A stretch of DNA of 64,000 nucleotides from Chionis minor (GCA_013398295.1 VZSF01009123.1:310001-374000), one strand, 5' to 3'. Numbered from the stretch's first letter, positions 28,181-41,786 are shown. Translations and numbers: made by a program. The notes: generated from the letters alone by a model not told the origin.

Positions 28181-29524
28181 GTAACTTGAACTAAATAATA
28201 TAGATATGATTTCTCAGCATTTGCCATATGGTGTAAAAGATTATCGTTATCTTTTACAGCGAGATCTTACCCGAGGTCTGATATATTCAAGCATTAAACA
28301 TAAAGATTTCTGAAGCAAAGATAGGCATTGTATCCACTCTGGCAGAAATGCAATTTATGCAATAATAGCTGCAAGGTTCATTCACACACCTGAGGACCAT
28401 AGCAGCAAAACTAAGTAATTAACGGGGAGATTAAGGTGAAGGTGGTGAAAGGAAGGGCCTCACAAGGAGAAGACTTCTGAGTGAAAAGCAAACATGGGCT
28501 TTTTCTTCTAAGTTCTTTGCAAGTCAGGGGATACAGGATAAAACAATAGGGCATTCAGTCTTTATCTTGATAGATATGTAGTTTACACTTTGCAGTGGTC
28601 TATTTTATTACTAGATATGCCAAGAAGCCCTCAGACTGCTATCCCAAACATCAGTTCTTATTATCAACTACATGCTGCTTAAGCTGAATTTGAAATAACA
28701 ATTGTGACATTTAGCAGCATCCATAATGTAGTTGTCACTGACTTGCAGAGGTTTCCAAATTTCACCATCCCATGCCACATACTTTCTCAAAGGAGTCATC
28801 CAAAGTTGGATCAGAGGCAAAAGCTCCAAACTAGCATAACAAACGGCCTTGTCTGTCAGTTGGCAATAGACAATATCTGAAAAAAATGATTCTAAATTGG
28901 CTATGTACGCAGAATGTTAGTGAAAATGAGATCGGAAATTTGGAAAATATTTACATTAGAACTAAATATCTTACAACTATGCTAGAAATGGATATGACAT
29001 CTAAGAAATGAACCATGAAAGGATAACCCTTTAAAAAAATAGAATTTAGTAAAACAAGGTCAATGTTAGTCTGAAGGAATACAAATAAACAGTCACTGAT
29101 GAAAGGGAGGCAAATGTGCTCATATTACTCATGTTCACTTAAATGTGTGATCTGTATGACCTTGACAGATGACCACTGAACATGTATCTCTATTTCTAAA
29201 AAGTTTTAAGATGGTACTCTGTACATTAAAATTTAAAAGTAAAAGGATAAATAAAGAAAGATGAAAACACCATGCTGAAGTGGCCTTCCTACTAGCTACA
29301 CACGCAAAAAACCCTAGCTAAGAAAAAAATAATCTGGTCGTCTTCTTAAAAACCTAAGGTGCTTTTAAGGAGCCTTGCCTTTTCTCAGAACAGATGTAAT
29401 GTCTCACTTCTCCCTGGTAACCTACTGTTGCAGAACCTACTGTGATAATGACATCTTTGGCTCTCCTGTGGCAAATGTGAATAACATTAGCCAGTGGGTT
29501 TAAAAATTTTAAAGAAAATAGCAG

Positions 29525-29597
29525 TCATGCATGTGTAGAGATATACACATGTGTGTATATAAGTATATCCAAAAATACATATATATACACAAAAATA
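29525..29597. repeat. Degenerate TA/TG alternating tract
   Basis: Interrupted atgtgt, tatata and tacaca units. It is low-complexity sequence. Confidence 0.8.
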
Positions 29598-32500
29598 GAG
29601 AAGTTTTGTTTCCTTAAAAAACTAGGCAGTGTTCCATGTTCACTGATTTCAGAAAGAGAAACCTCAATGTATTGTACTGATCTTACGCTTGGGAAGTGGA
29701 CCCAGGGTCAGAAGTACTAGGTGTTCAGGAGTGTATTTTCCAGACTATATTTCCCTCTATTCCCAATAAATAGTTGCTTAATTATTTCAGTATTTAGTTT
29801 TGTAACTTACACAGAATATGAAGAACCTTTTATGTCTGCCATCCATATTCTCATAACAGCATCCTATGCAAATTATGTAAGCTCCAAGCACAGCCTACAA
29901 TCATACCCAAGGCCATTTTCATCTTCTAAAGCGGACTTAAAAATGAAATTCAGCATTCTCCTATTTTAATATTCTGTTCCCTGACACTGATTAATTTATT
30001 TGCTTTGAAGACTCCAGAAAATCCACTTGTAATTGAGGACTGTAATAAATATCTCTGTAATTCAGAGATGATATCCTTTTCTGAAGTTGTAGTTATTTCC
30101 TGGTAAAACCCTTCCGGATCCCCCATAAAGGTGTTATTAAAAATGTTAGCTGATGCATACTAACTGCATCTGTAAGATACATTGCCTTCTAGAAATACAG
30201 AAGTCCATAATTTCTAATATATTATCATTTCTACTCTGTATAATATTTGTATTTCAATATACTTTAGACATAAATAAACTTTGTGCATAAAGAATAAAAT
30301 TTGGTTTGCATTTGGTGCAAATATTGTCTTCTTGTTATTTCCATCTACTTTTAACAGAAATAAGATCATTTTTTCTTGTTCTGAAAGGACTACCTGATGC
30401 TATCAATGTTTACTTTAACAGAATGTTCCATAAATCATTCATAATAAAGCCAAGGAAATTACAGAACTTTGAAGTATAAAATGCAAGTTTTGCAACAGTA
30501 TGTATTGAATGTTCAGATATCAGTCAAGCACATCTTCATAGCAACTCATAGGAAATAAGTGATGGAAATGGATTCGCTTCTGGTACAAACTGTGGCTCAG
30601 TATTATACCAGCCACTCTAGAGTTTTAGTAAATTTTTTCTACCTTCTACTCTATCTAGCTCTGTTTCACTGAATCAACCTCTAAAGGAGAGATGTCAGGT
30701 AAAAACCTAGTGAGGAAAATAAATAAATTTGTTTACTGTTTACATAGCAATATATTCACCTGCATATTGTGGGACATTATAACTGTTGAATGTGAACAAC
30801 AAAGAACTTCCAGTAGATGCCATGGAAACTCATAATCATAAAGTCAACTTAGACAGGGATAACAAATATATATTTAGAGTAAACAGTTAGTTCTTTAGTG
30901 TCACAGGATAAATCACAAGAAGAAAAATTGAAATAATGTTTGTAAGACTACTGTACAATCATTATTTATAGACAAGGCAGAGGAATTAGCAGCGAGATAG
31001 TCAAAATGTCATAGTGATAGCATTAGAGGTCATTAAAACCTTCCATGATACTGCATGCGTTTTTGAAATTTCATATACAGACTTAAGAGAGATGCATGGG
31101 AGTTTGTTCTTTATTTAACATAGACCATTTCTCAAGCAATATTTAAGTAACTTTGTTAAGGATGACAGTAAAATGCTCCTAGGCCTGTATAATTAAAGGT
31201 ATGTTTCTCCATCTCACCACACCCCTGAAGCTGTTGGCTCCAGATTCAGATGATGTGGACATTTTGCTCTGATCAGGCGAGATACCTTAAAACATTCTTA
31301 GGTTGGGATTTGTGGGTAGGAGGCTAACTAGCTAAAAGCTAGAAGGAGAAGATTTAAAATATCACTTCATTTACAAGACCCCAGATAGCCTTTAAAATGA
31401 CATCGAAGCTATTTACCTTTTTTTTTATGGTGAGCATGTTAATTAGCTTTCTCTGAGCATATCAATAAAAGCTGTACACAAAAACCTCACAAGTTTTCTT
31501 TCTGTGCTGTGGTGTGGTTTTCACCTATACCTAATTGCTATCTAGAAATCCTTAAAATAGAAACTCAGTCTTTTAAAAATCATATTTTTCTTCCCTTTAT
31601 GCTTCACTTTATAAGTGCAGAAAGAAGGAAACCAAAATAGTTAACAAAGATGATAAAACTATGATAAAAAATATTTGTTAAAAGTAAGATGCCCTATACA
31701 TCTTCCAGTAAGTATTAGTTTTATTTTTAAAGGAGATAAGGTTGGTTAAATATTTGAAATAATCCCATTTTAAATTCTTCAAAGAAAGGTTATAGAAATC
31801 ACAGGATTCATCTTGGGCTTAAGATCATGGTACTAACATTTATTTTAATAATGGCTTCAATCCATTTCTTTCCAAGGATCTCTCTGGTCGGATATCTGTT
31901 AAAGGCTGCAAGGCATCTGCATACAGCTCTATTGCCACTTATTACAAATGCTGAATTACTACTGAAGCAACACTAAGAGACGCTACTTTTTGACACAGCT
32001 GCACAAGCAAAGCAAAATAGGAAGTCATCCTTAAGGCTGATGCTATTTCTAGAGGTTCCTTTGGTGTTTGGGTTTTTTTTAACCTCACAAACTTCAGAAT
32101 GTGAAACCTTCTTTCTGGACATAGTTGAGATTATCACAGTGGAGTTCTAATAACTTGATGGTCATCTTACTGTATCTTTAATTTATTATGCATAATAGAA
32201 AACAGTCAATAAGATCAGGATGGCAAACTACATCTATAGAGTAACAACTCACCAGTTGTTTGCTAGCTTAGAAAATAAAACTTCAGAGAAGTCACAGAAC
32301 TCTGCTTAAAGAAATCATTTTTATTTATGTTTAAAATCAACAAGGTTTACTAGAAAATACTTACACAACTCAATCCTGATTCATAAACTTACTGTAAATC
32401 TGAAGCAGGTATACTGTACCCTACATAAAATACTAAAGATCAAAAGCTGGCCTTAAGTGCAAAGGTGATTCCATCACCAAACACTTCATTTCTGGATTCT

Positions 32501-34935
32501 GGACCTCATTGCTAACATCCAAACTAGTGAACCATGACATCAAACAGAATTTCAGAGCTGGCACACACTGGATTATGCTCAGCCCATCGAAACTGCAGAA
32601 ACACCTATGCTTAACATTGTTCCATACCCATAAATCACTCAGATGAAAGGAGAGTTCTTCCAATTTTTTGTAAGTTTATAGGTACAAGCAGCAAAATTTA
32701 TACATATCCTTCAGACTTTTCCTACTGCCCGAACTTTTGGTTTTCTTAAGCATTGCTTGTGATTGGAAATTGGGCCCTGTGGACCTTCGTTTTCTCCAGG
32801 ATTTTTTTTCCAGAATTTATTTTTTTTTGATGCTATGCAGCATAACATCTTAGCCTTTATATCTTTCATTCACATAACAACTATTCAAATAGGAGGCATT
32901 TCTTTCCATTTTCTCTAAAGCTGCTAAAATCTGACAGTCCTTCTGCACCCTTAAGACCCAGTAGACGGATCCTGACTGGACATTTACTGAGTTCAAATGA
33001 AATATCAGTTCTTCAGCTCCAAACAGTTCTAGTCACAGCTAAGTAACAACTTGATTTTTTTTCTTTAACACTGTCCTCACCATCCAGATTCATTATACAG
33101 TAACAAAGTTGTGGGTTTTTTACAAGCAAAGATTTTGTTTGTTTGTTTATGACTAGAAAAAAATACTGCTTTGACAACATAGTAGCTCAGACTTTGCCCA
33201 GGCTTACACCCGGTGCAAGATTTTGACCAAGACATTACACACAGCATGCATCTATCTCCCGTCTTTGCTTCTGAATTCTGATTAATTCAAAACGCACTGC
33301 TCAGCTTCCCTTCATCATCCCACGTTTCTGATATTTCAAAGTGGTTTGGCCTTAGCCAAGTATAATCCTTCGGCTCTGATGAACCAGCCAGCAGAAATCC
33401 CCAGCCTGCCCCTGCTCTGTGACTAACAGATCCCGAATCACTGCTGGGAGGGCTGACAGCAGCCAGCAGCCACACCAGAAAGCGTGAACCACTGCACTGG
33501 AAGAGCGAGCTGCCCACTAATAAAAATAACATTTGTTTTCTTTCTCTTGTGACAGCTGCCAGAGTATAAATCTAAGTATTTTACACTTCTTTTTTCAACT
33601 AAATTAAGCCAGACAGGTGCCTCATACACCATGGGAACTGCAGAACAAATCCAGACAAACAGCAGTAGAAGCTAGTCTTTCACAAGGTACAATATAAAGG
33701 GACAAGAATAAAAAATTAAAAAAAATAAAAAAGTATGCTGCAACAATGAATTCTCTAGAGGAGCTCCCTATCCTGGTTAGATGTCAGATGGTAGACTCAG
33801 TCATTACTGAATTGCAAAATACCACTTTTTTTTCTTAGTTTTCATGTTCTTAGGTGGCAATTCATGACATCTTTATAATATTCATATGTACTGAAAAATG
33901 CATATTTGTGGGTGACAACAGTAGTACACAAGTCTCATTAGAGTTTTAGGATAAATTATTTCTCTCCATTGTACAGCTCTGTGATATTGACTCAGCTTTC
34001 TTAATAGGACCTTAAATTCTACTGTCCTTAAGAAAGAAATGCATCTAGCTACTTCCAGCTCAGCAATAAATTTCAAACCTTCTTGCAAACTATCACGAGT
34101 TACAGTAATCTTAAAAACAGCAATGTAAATGTTTCAGAATGGTTCCTGAAGTGCATGACTGCTTCCTCACCTGAAATGCAACCTGTCAGTCAGGGTACAA
34201 GAGAAGAATGAACCTTGAAAGTCTTTCAGAAGCTAGAAATCCATTTATGGAAGATGCTCAGGATGCTCATGCCTCGCCGCCCGTGTAACAAACCTCTGAC
34301 CCTACTGTTGGCGTGTTGCTTCTTTGATTTTTCCCTGATGCCTGGTACCTCATATTAGTCATCTGCATCAGAGCAAGATGAGTGCAAACAATCATTTTTT
34401 TTATTATGATTCATTATGATCTGGTCTGCTACATCTATTTTGTACAAGCAGAAGCAGCTATACAAGGCATCAAAACCTTAGAGAACCATGCACTATGTAC
34501 ATCTAAAGCATCAAAGGGATCTGAGCATCCAATTCCAAGGTCTATGTTTGAATCACAAGCATGATTCAACCCGTAGGCATTATGAGCGACCTGGAGAAAC
34601 TTCTAAGAGAGTGTATCGTGTGTGTCCTACAATTCAATGTATAAACTAAATTAAAAATTAACAAGAAAACTACATAAGTTTTGCTTGTATAATGTGTACA
34701 CAGTTTCCAGTTGTGTATCTTGTTGTTATTGCATTTTTTTCACCATGTATAAATAGGTATCTTCTACTTACACTTTATCTTTAGTCTTGAGTTGGCTGAC
34801 AGTTATGGATACATATATCTGCAACATGTATTGCAGTTTTCATTAAAATAACTCCTCTGCTCCTGCTGTGATCCATCTACAGCTTAAAACTTGGTTCCCC
34901 TCGTAGTGACCCTCTCCCAGGTGAAGCTAACACAG

Positions 34936-35005
34936 CTTTGCACCAAAGGCACACCCCTGCCTCTGGAAACCATATCTGCCTGGTAAGAGGGGAAGAGGTG
35001 CAAAG
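34936..35005. repeat. Inverted repeat with 9-bp arms
   Basis: ctttgcacc (34936-34944) and ggtgcaaag (34997-35005) are perfect reverse complements separated by 52 bases. Inner segments (acccct and aggggaag) partly extend the pairing. Possible hairpin, function unknown. Confidence 0.55.
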
Positions 35006-38000
35006 GGGCCATCTTAACTTTAGGTGCCGATCAGAGGAGATGGGCTAGAACCTCTACTCTGCATGGACTGTACAGGGACCCTGGTGTGACGAACCTAACT
35101 CCAGCAATTCATTTCAATTTCTGAAGTTTAGCAGCATGAATTTGCTTCCCTTTCTCCTCCCATCATGTTATCTGAGGGCACAGCTTGATTTTTGTTTGAT
35201 ATTTAATTTCTCGGAAATGCTTTCCCGTAACAGAAGGAATAAAACACCTCAGCAAAGAAGTACGGCAAGACAGCAGAGTCAGCCTAGGACCTAGGGTTTG
35301 CTATAAAAATTATTAGTACCTTTCCACCTTGATAAATATCCCATCAGACTTAGGCTCCTACCCTGAAGCGCTGGGAGTGTTTTTGAAATGATGAATTATT
35401 AAGGGGAATGTAGGCAGCAGTTGTTTAAATGTGAACTGCCATAAGAGTTGGTTAACTTTTGCTTAATCTCAGAATTTGCTTTGGAACATCAAAAAAGATT
35501 CAGAGTGGATCTTTGACACTTACCCAATTACAGGATCTTTATAGATTTCAGCCCAGTCCTTTTGAGGGTAGAAAGGACAGAAAGCTAATAAAATTTTGGC
35601 TCCTGTTCAGCATTCACCCGATCTACCATGAAAAGAAAAAAACAGCTAAGTCAGTTAATCATTGACGAAGTGGCAACTCCACTTTGGAGCCAGTAGGTTG
35701 GTGAGGTAAGAGGCAAGCAGAAGGTCAGATGTGCCTGTGTTTCTGCCTGCTGCTGGAAGAGAGCACATAATGGTGTGACAGCATGAAAAAGCAGCTGCAC
35801 ACAGGGATTACTTACTGCTTGTGCTGCCTAGAGGAAAGAGGGACTGCTCTGGAAAGACAGACCCAAGAGGAAGTCTGAAGAGATGGAACATGAAAAGGGA
35901 TCAAGACATTTGTTTAAATGAGGTTCAGCAAGGCTCCAGGCAGCAGCAATGATGCCAGGACTTTTTCCAGCATCAGACTATAAATCAGCACCTGGCAGGC
36001 TACCGGCTAGAAATACGTCTCAAAGGGATGGTATCAACACAGAAAAAGGAGATCTCCAAAAGAAAGGCAATATCTGGCATAAAGGTAATCGTCCTGTTGT
36101 AAAAGATGGGCTACTTATGCATACTCTCCTGACCCAGAGCTTTGCAGGGATTCTGTTCAGGTGGGAAAAGCTGTTTTTTAATCTTTACTTCTATGCCCTG
36201 AAGGTTGCTGGACTTGGGACCTGCCAAATTGCTAGGAAATCTTTGCAGAGAAAGCCTTGGCTCTAACCAAGGAGCACTCGTATTTAGGGGCAGATGAATT
36301 AAACCCTTCCAACAAATATTTTAACTGCTTCCTGAAGGTCAGCAGGGGGGTAGCCTGGCAGAGAGGTAGGTTACAGGTCACTCTCTCCTATACAGAGAAA
36401 ACATTTTTCATAAAAGTGAAAACAAAATAGCATGGTAATAATAACCAGGAGCCTCTGATGATGATACTCACTCTAGATACGAGGAAAACGGCTTCCACAA
36501 ACCTCAGAAAGTCATGAAACAAACCCAGAAAGTGATTACCTGCTGAGCCTGTTTGAACCAGAATTACCCATTAGCTTGAACATTTCTTCAGCCTCCTTTA
36601 CTCTAACGCCCATGCCAAAACAGATCTAGGAGCTGTCACCATATGCTGATAGTATTCATTTATTTATTCATTACTTCTTCTTTCTACTGACACAGATGCC
36701 ACTGCAATTTGGAGAACTCAAGAGTTTTTCCTTTCTGTCTTTCTTTTCCAGCCATATATTAGACTAAAACTAATAGTCCAGAACTCAGCAGCTTGGGTTG
36801 TGGATGCTTCTTTTATTACAACAGGCGCTGTAATAACAAAAAGCCAGAATCTGAATTTCACTTACAGAATTTTCCATGTATCTGGAATAAATTCCTGTTG
36901 TTAAACATATGCTTGCACCCATGAAAGCAAATTACTAAAGAGGAGCAAACTGTCATTTTTAATAGAAGATGATCTAAATCCCTCTTGCCCCTCTAACCAC
37001 CACAGACACACATGTATATTGTGGGTATTTGAGCTCACATTTTTGAAAAGTAGTATCAGCCAAGACATTCATATTTTAAAAGAGGATATTAACTAGACAG
37101 AGGTAGATAATGCAGTAACAGAATTTTTTTTAAGTGTCAGTCTCCTTTATAAGACTCTGATAAAATGTTATTCCCAATACTGTGTACAACCCTCATCTCC
37201 TAGGGGCAATAAAAATTATTTCAATCTGGAACAGATGCAGAGAAGGATTCTAAGATGATCAAGGAAGTGGAGAGCTGATTTTAGTGAAGACTAAAAGAAA
37301 GCTAGCTCATACATCCAGAAAAATGAAAGCTGAGAGCCGATATTAAAGCTCTCTATTAATACATCACAAGGTAAACAGAAGGGAGGAAAATGGACTATTC
37401 AAAATTAGAGGCAATGCTGATACAAAAGCAAATGGTTATAACGTGACCATGAATAAGTTTCAACTGGAGGTGAGAATAAGGTTTCTAAACATCAAAGGAA
37501 CAGATCTTTGGAAGCCTCTTTCAATGACAGCAGACAGGGAAAACACCTCACTTAAGCGTAAAATGGAGCTCATTAGATTTGTCCAGTAATAACAGCAAGT
37601 TAGATTAAATGACACAGTTCTTTCCGTTCTACATCCCCTTTTTGCCAAGAGAGAAGCCAAGAATATTTGTAGGTATTTGCACATAAGGTATACAGGAATT
37701 AAGGTAAGCCACCAATATATACAACTTTTTTTCACTCCTATGAGAGCAGCAATTCACATTGCCTTCAGAAGAAATCATGGTACAAACCACGAAATCTAGG
37801 CAATTACTATTGTTCAACTACTCCCAGATTAAGCCCCAGATTAATGCAATGGGTAGCATTTCTGAGGGACTGTGGATTTCTAGCTCTTGGAGTTATTTTT
37901 TGTGCTATCATCTAAAGACATAGGTAAACTCTTCAAACTGAAGTGATAAATGATTCCTGTTTGATTCAGCCTAGCAGGATGAATGCACAGCTGGTCAATA

Positions 38001-38689
38001 ATCCATTCTTTCATTTGATTTCATGTATTTATTTTTAAGTGCTGCACTACTGAGGTGGGTTAAAACATGTTCCAACATCAGTGAATCACTGATAATCCTT
38101 AGGTAACAGGGTACGATTTATATAACCAATTAGAAAGCCAGATTTAAATAAGACATCTGGAGATAACAAGTATTCAGTGGGAAAGGTATATCCTTAAGTT
38201 CATTTTGGAAATTACTAAAAAGCAAGAAAATACACTGAATATATCCTTTTTGAAGGACTTAGAGGGGTGATCTTATACTGGAAAAGATAGCTTTCAGATT
38301 TGTTCTATCATCATTTGGAAAAGAAAACAAAGAGGCACTGATTTTGTAAATATACACAGATGGGGAAAAAAATTACAAAATGATCTGTCAGGATGGGAGT
38401 GCAGGCATGTTTATTCTGAAGCATGAAGTAAATTTTCCTTCAGAGGCTTCAGCAGCAGTGTTTGATACATTTCACTGCCTTGATTTGGGCATTTGTTTTG
38501 CTTTTGAAGAAGCTCAGCTACCAGTTCTGTAATTTCATCTTGATTAAAAGGATAAATGAGAATAGTGAAAACAATATTACAGTGATACAGCAAGATGGAC
38601 ATTGGTGTAACAGGAATAACAGTGGCTGTTACTTCTGAAAAAAAGTTCAGGCTTCATTACTAACGTTCAAGAACTGGCATGTTTTCTTT

Positions 38690-38735
38690 GGGGGGCGGGG
38701 AGGGAGTCTTCTGAGAGCTAGGGGGAAGAGGAGGA
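38690..38735 (+). promoter_or_regulatory. G-run cluster with GC box
   Basis: G runs of six, four, three and five bases lie at 38690-38695, 38697-38700, 38702-38704 and 38721-38725. The segment ggggcgggg is a good Sp1/KLF GC box, and the four runs could form a G-quadruplex with one long loop (16 bases). It stands out strongly in AT-rich surroundings. About 60 bases downstream is a good splice donor (ggaaag/gtgagc, cut after 38788). A weak non-coding first exon could lie between, but I see no other promoter evidence. Confidence 0.35.
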
Positions 38736-38810
38736 GTTAAAAAGGTCCAGACCTTGGTGGCCTACAAAGTTAATCTTTCTTTGGAAAGGTGAGCAAAAGA
38801 CATTCCTCCT

Positions 38811-38829
38811 GGAGAAAGAGAGAGAGAGA
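38811..38829. repeat. Short GA repeat
   Basis: gagaaagagagagagaga. It is low-complexity sequence. Confidence 0.8.
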
Positions 38830-40113
38830 CAGCTTAGCATGGAAGAGTATGTCTTGCTTTCTGCGAACAGCTGGAAATTTCACATTCTAAATCTCTTGAT
38901 ACCAAAGCACCTTACAATGCTAAGAATGGCCTTGATTTCTCCCTCTGACATCTCTCTGCAACACTTAGCATTTTGCTATGAATGCCAAGTTTCCAATTTG
39001 AGAAGAGAGTCATTTAGTGGAGTGAGATGTGCAGAGCAACGTTCTGGAGAACTCTTTGGACCAAATTTCTACCCTGAAAGTGCCTGTAATTGAGAGGGCC
39101 ATGGTTTAACGTCCCTAGCAGTACCTTCTGAAGACTCTGCTCCTTATTAACCACTTATTTCTTATGAGCAGCTTGTACAGAAAGCTGTCTTCTGTGGTGT
39201 TATGTTGATTCATACCATTTGGCCCAAAATAGAATAAAGACTTTGGTAGTAATTATGTCATTTGGAGGTGTTTTAAGGTAAATTCCAGGGTTACTTATTA
39301 TTGCAGATTTAAAGGAAATTAAGAAAAAAGACAATAAAAAGTAAATGGACCTTTATGTCCCAAGTCTTTGCACTCCAAGAATACTAATATACAGTGTTTG
39401 GTACATAACTGTATACCACAGAGTTTTAGTATAATCTATATAATTACGGTTGTGTTTATTATTAAGAAATTCTGAACACAAATTGAAAAGATACCCAATT
39501 TTCAAAAATGTCCATGAATTTTCATTATTATCTGACCAGCTCCTCTGGGAACCACTTCGTCAAGCCTGTAAACTACCTCACAATTAGGCTGAAAAACTGT
39601 TCCCCTCCAGCTCCTGCCTCTAAAGCAGCATTCTGTATCTTTCTGCGTCATACATAATCCCTTTATTTTCAAACTTATTTTCTTCTTCTCATGCAATTTA
39701 AAATTCATTTATTTCCTGTTTTACTGTGAACACTGCAAAGGCAGCAGTTTTGCAATATTTTGTGATGCTAAGTCTGAATGTATTGCCTTTTCGAGTCTTC
39801 TGTTGATGTCACCACAAGTGTTACCAATAAAATCACCTCCAAGTGTTTGGCCTGCTGTGCTTCTTGTGAAAGACTGTTCATAAACAGATTGCACTCACTG
39901 ATAACATATTTCCCATCAAGAGTTGTGGATTACCACATGAAGTTTTCATTGGTAAAAGGGTTTTATCTTTCACTTCCTTTAAAGTTTAAGTTAGCCTATT
40001 TAGAGCAATCAGTGCTTCCTACTGAGAGCTTAGTTTTCAAAACTCACTGCTTTTGTTTGTTTGTTTAGACCTTTTCACTAGCTCGTTAAGTGAGCAAAAT
40101 TCAAATTCTTCAA

Positions 40114-40126
40114 AGATGGCGGCTTT
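40114..40126 (+). promoter_or_regulatory. Perfect YY1 motif
   Basis: aagatggcggc is an exact match to the long YY1 consensus. Such an 11-base match is rare in AT-rich DNA, and the motif contains a CpG, which normally decays when not under constraint. It sits just 5' of a strong splice acceptor (cag ending at 40144). YY1 motifs of this length often lie just downstream of transcription starts. Binding is inferred, not shown. Confidence 0.4.
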
Positions 40127-40144
40127 CTGTATGATTTCCCACAG

Positions 40145-40435
40145 GCTCTTTCTAGGCTAGCTCTCTTATTTGCATCCTTGTTGAGCTCTGGTTGTCCTGA
40201 GGGTAACGCAATGTGTGGCTACATCGATATTAACAAAGCAAGCAGTGCCAGGACTCAGTCCCTGGACTAGAGGACCAAAAGCCCAAACTTCCAAGGTCAA
40301 TATCATTAAACGTGCAGTTTCCAAATGTGTAGCAATGTGGAAAGTGGTGAGTGAGCGCTCTGCGCTGGAGCTGGTCTGACCAGTGGTGCTCAGCCAGGGC
40401 CAAAAGCTGCAAGGGACCATCTACCAGTTTCACAG
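40145..40435 (+). other. Candidate non-coding exon
   Basis: The segment is bounded by a good acceptor (pyrimidine-rich stretch, then tttcccacag ending at 40144) and a near-consensus donor (ttcacag/gtaagtaa). It is GC-richer than its surroundings. All three forward frames contain stops, so if it is an exon it belongs to a non-coding RNA or an untranslated region. Pseudo-exons bounded by good splice sites are common in vertebrate introns, so confidence is limited. Confidence 0.25.
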
Positions 40436-40991
40436 GTAAGTAAATCAAAGGAATTTTAGCACAACTAAACAGAGATTTACCATTCATGTCTTAGTCAAAC
40501 ATATTAGATTAACTCATCTTAAGGTTAACAACAGCAGTTTTCAACAGGTTAAATAAATGTGGATAGGATGCACTTTCACAAGGAAAGGGGTGAACACAGG
40601 AACTAGGTATAAAATTCCTCTAATGCTATTCCTTTCTATAAGAATGGGTACTTTTTTGTTTCTATTAATTATTTCCCTTGTGAGTTTTTAATCTTTCCTA
40701 CTGAAATATTTCAATAAAAGTTAAATTAAAAATGGATTTGAGAGAGAGCTATTAAGAACTGGAATTTTCACTGTCTCAGTGTAAGGATTTAGTTGTTTTC
40801 TTGGCTCTCTTCTCACTTTTGTTGGTTATAGAAAATTTAAACGCCCACCCAGTAAGACGTTACATTATTAACCGCCTGAGTATGGAAAATGCAGTTTCAC
40901 TCAAATAATGCATGCCAGCCAGCTGTCCAAACCAGCAAAACAGCCACCTCATCAGTTACTTACAAAGGGATTAGGAATTTGAGAGCAAGAC

Positions 40992-41170
40992 TATGGTCCA
41001 GTGAATAAAGGGGTAAACAAAAAATAACCAAACCTAAACTCTCTTTCAGTCTCTGCCTCTGACTCACTCTGAGATTTTAGACAAGTCCCCTAACCTCTCT
41101 ACCCTTCAGTTCCTTCATCTATAAAGTAGAAATAACACATTATTTGTAAAGTATGTGGAAATGCACGGGT
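40992..41170 (+). mobile_element. MIR/CORE-SINE
   Basis: The segment follows the MIR consensus well: a ccagtgaataaagggg part near the head, ctctgcctctgactcactctgagattttagacaag for the 'gtgtgaccttgggcaag' region, then cccctaacctctct, cagttccttcatctataaagtag and aaataacac for the 'ttaacctctctgtgcctcagtttcctcatctgtaaaatgg' region. MIR is a tRNA-derived CORE-SINE inactive for a very long time. This is the best preserved SINE in the window. Boundaries are approximate. Confidence 0.82.
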
Positions 41171-41760
41171 AAAAAGCATGTTGGCACCATCACTATAGCA
41201 GTTACTGATTGAATATGATGTCACTGGATCCTTGTATTACTGCAACATTTACATTCTTCTATGAACACTAGAAATAAAATCAAAGTTCATGTGCAAGTTT
41301 GAACAAGAAAATAGAAACAACCCAGGAATTTGCATATGGCTGGTTTTCTTCCAACATATACAGTATGCTGATATAAGCAGATACATTTTCTGTTGCAGTC
41401 ATTAGTTTTTGTTTCAAAACTTCCTCCTTTCAGTGTCTTACTCACCACATTCTTCACAGTAGAAGTGTAAAGTTGATAATATTTAGTATACAAAACTATG
41501 CAAATAAAACATCCCGTCCTATTAATACCTGGGATACTTAGCTTCCAGTGCTCTGCAGCTTGCAGGTTTAACATTATGTATCAAGTTGGGCAGAAACGGC
41601 TTTTAGATTAAAATAATCTGTCATAGAAATAAAGGTCTTTCTGAGATTTTTCAAAAATAGAAATTAGACATTAAGACCCCAAGAGAATCCAGAGAGCTTG
41701 GCAGTGAAGACATTCCATTTTGGGAAAGGAGATTCCAATCCCACCACTACACAATATCCT

Positions 41761-41786
41761 CCCCCCCCCCCCCCTTTTTTTTTTTT
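41761..41786. repeat. C14-T12 homopyrimidine run
   Basis: Fourteen C followed directly by twelve T. The opposite strand is A12-G14. Runs of this type can adopt triplex or i-motif forms and are prone to sequencing and assembly error. Confidence 0.95.

Larger units (their letters stand above)
28230..38680. other. Non-coding stretch, little recognised
   Basis: Ten kilobases without a gene or a recognisable transposon. It contains the alternating TA/TG tract at 29525-29597, an inverted repeat at 34936-35005, short runs of T, and mildly GC-richer patches near 33300-33520 and 34850-35080. Open frames reach at most about 105 codons (35949-36266) with no domain. Confidence 0.5.

Noticed and set aside
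40381..40400. cagtggtgctcagccaggg as a hAT/Charlie terminal inverted repeat
   Set aside because: Resembles the Charlie-type end, but no matching opposite terminus or 8-base target duplication was found nearby.
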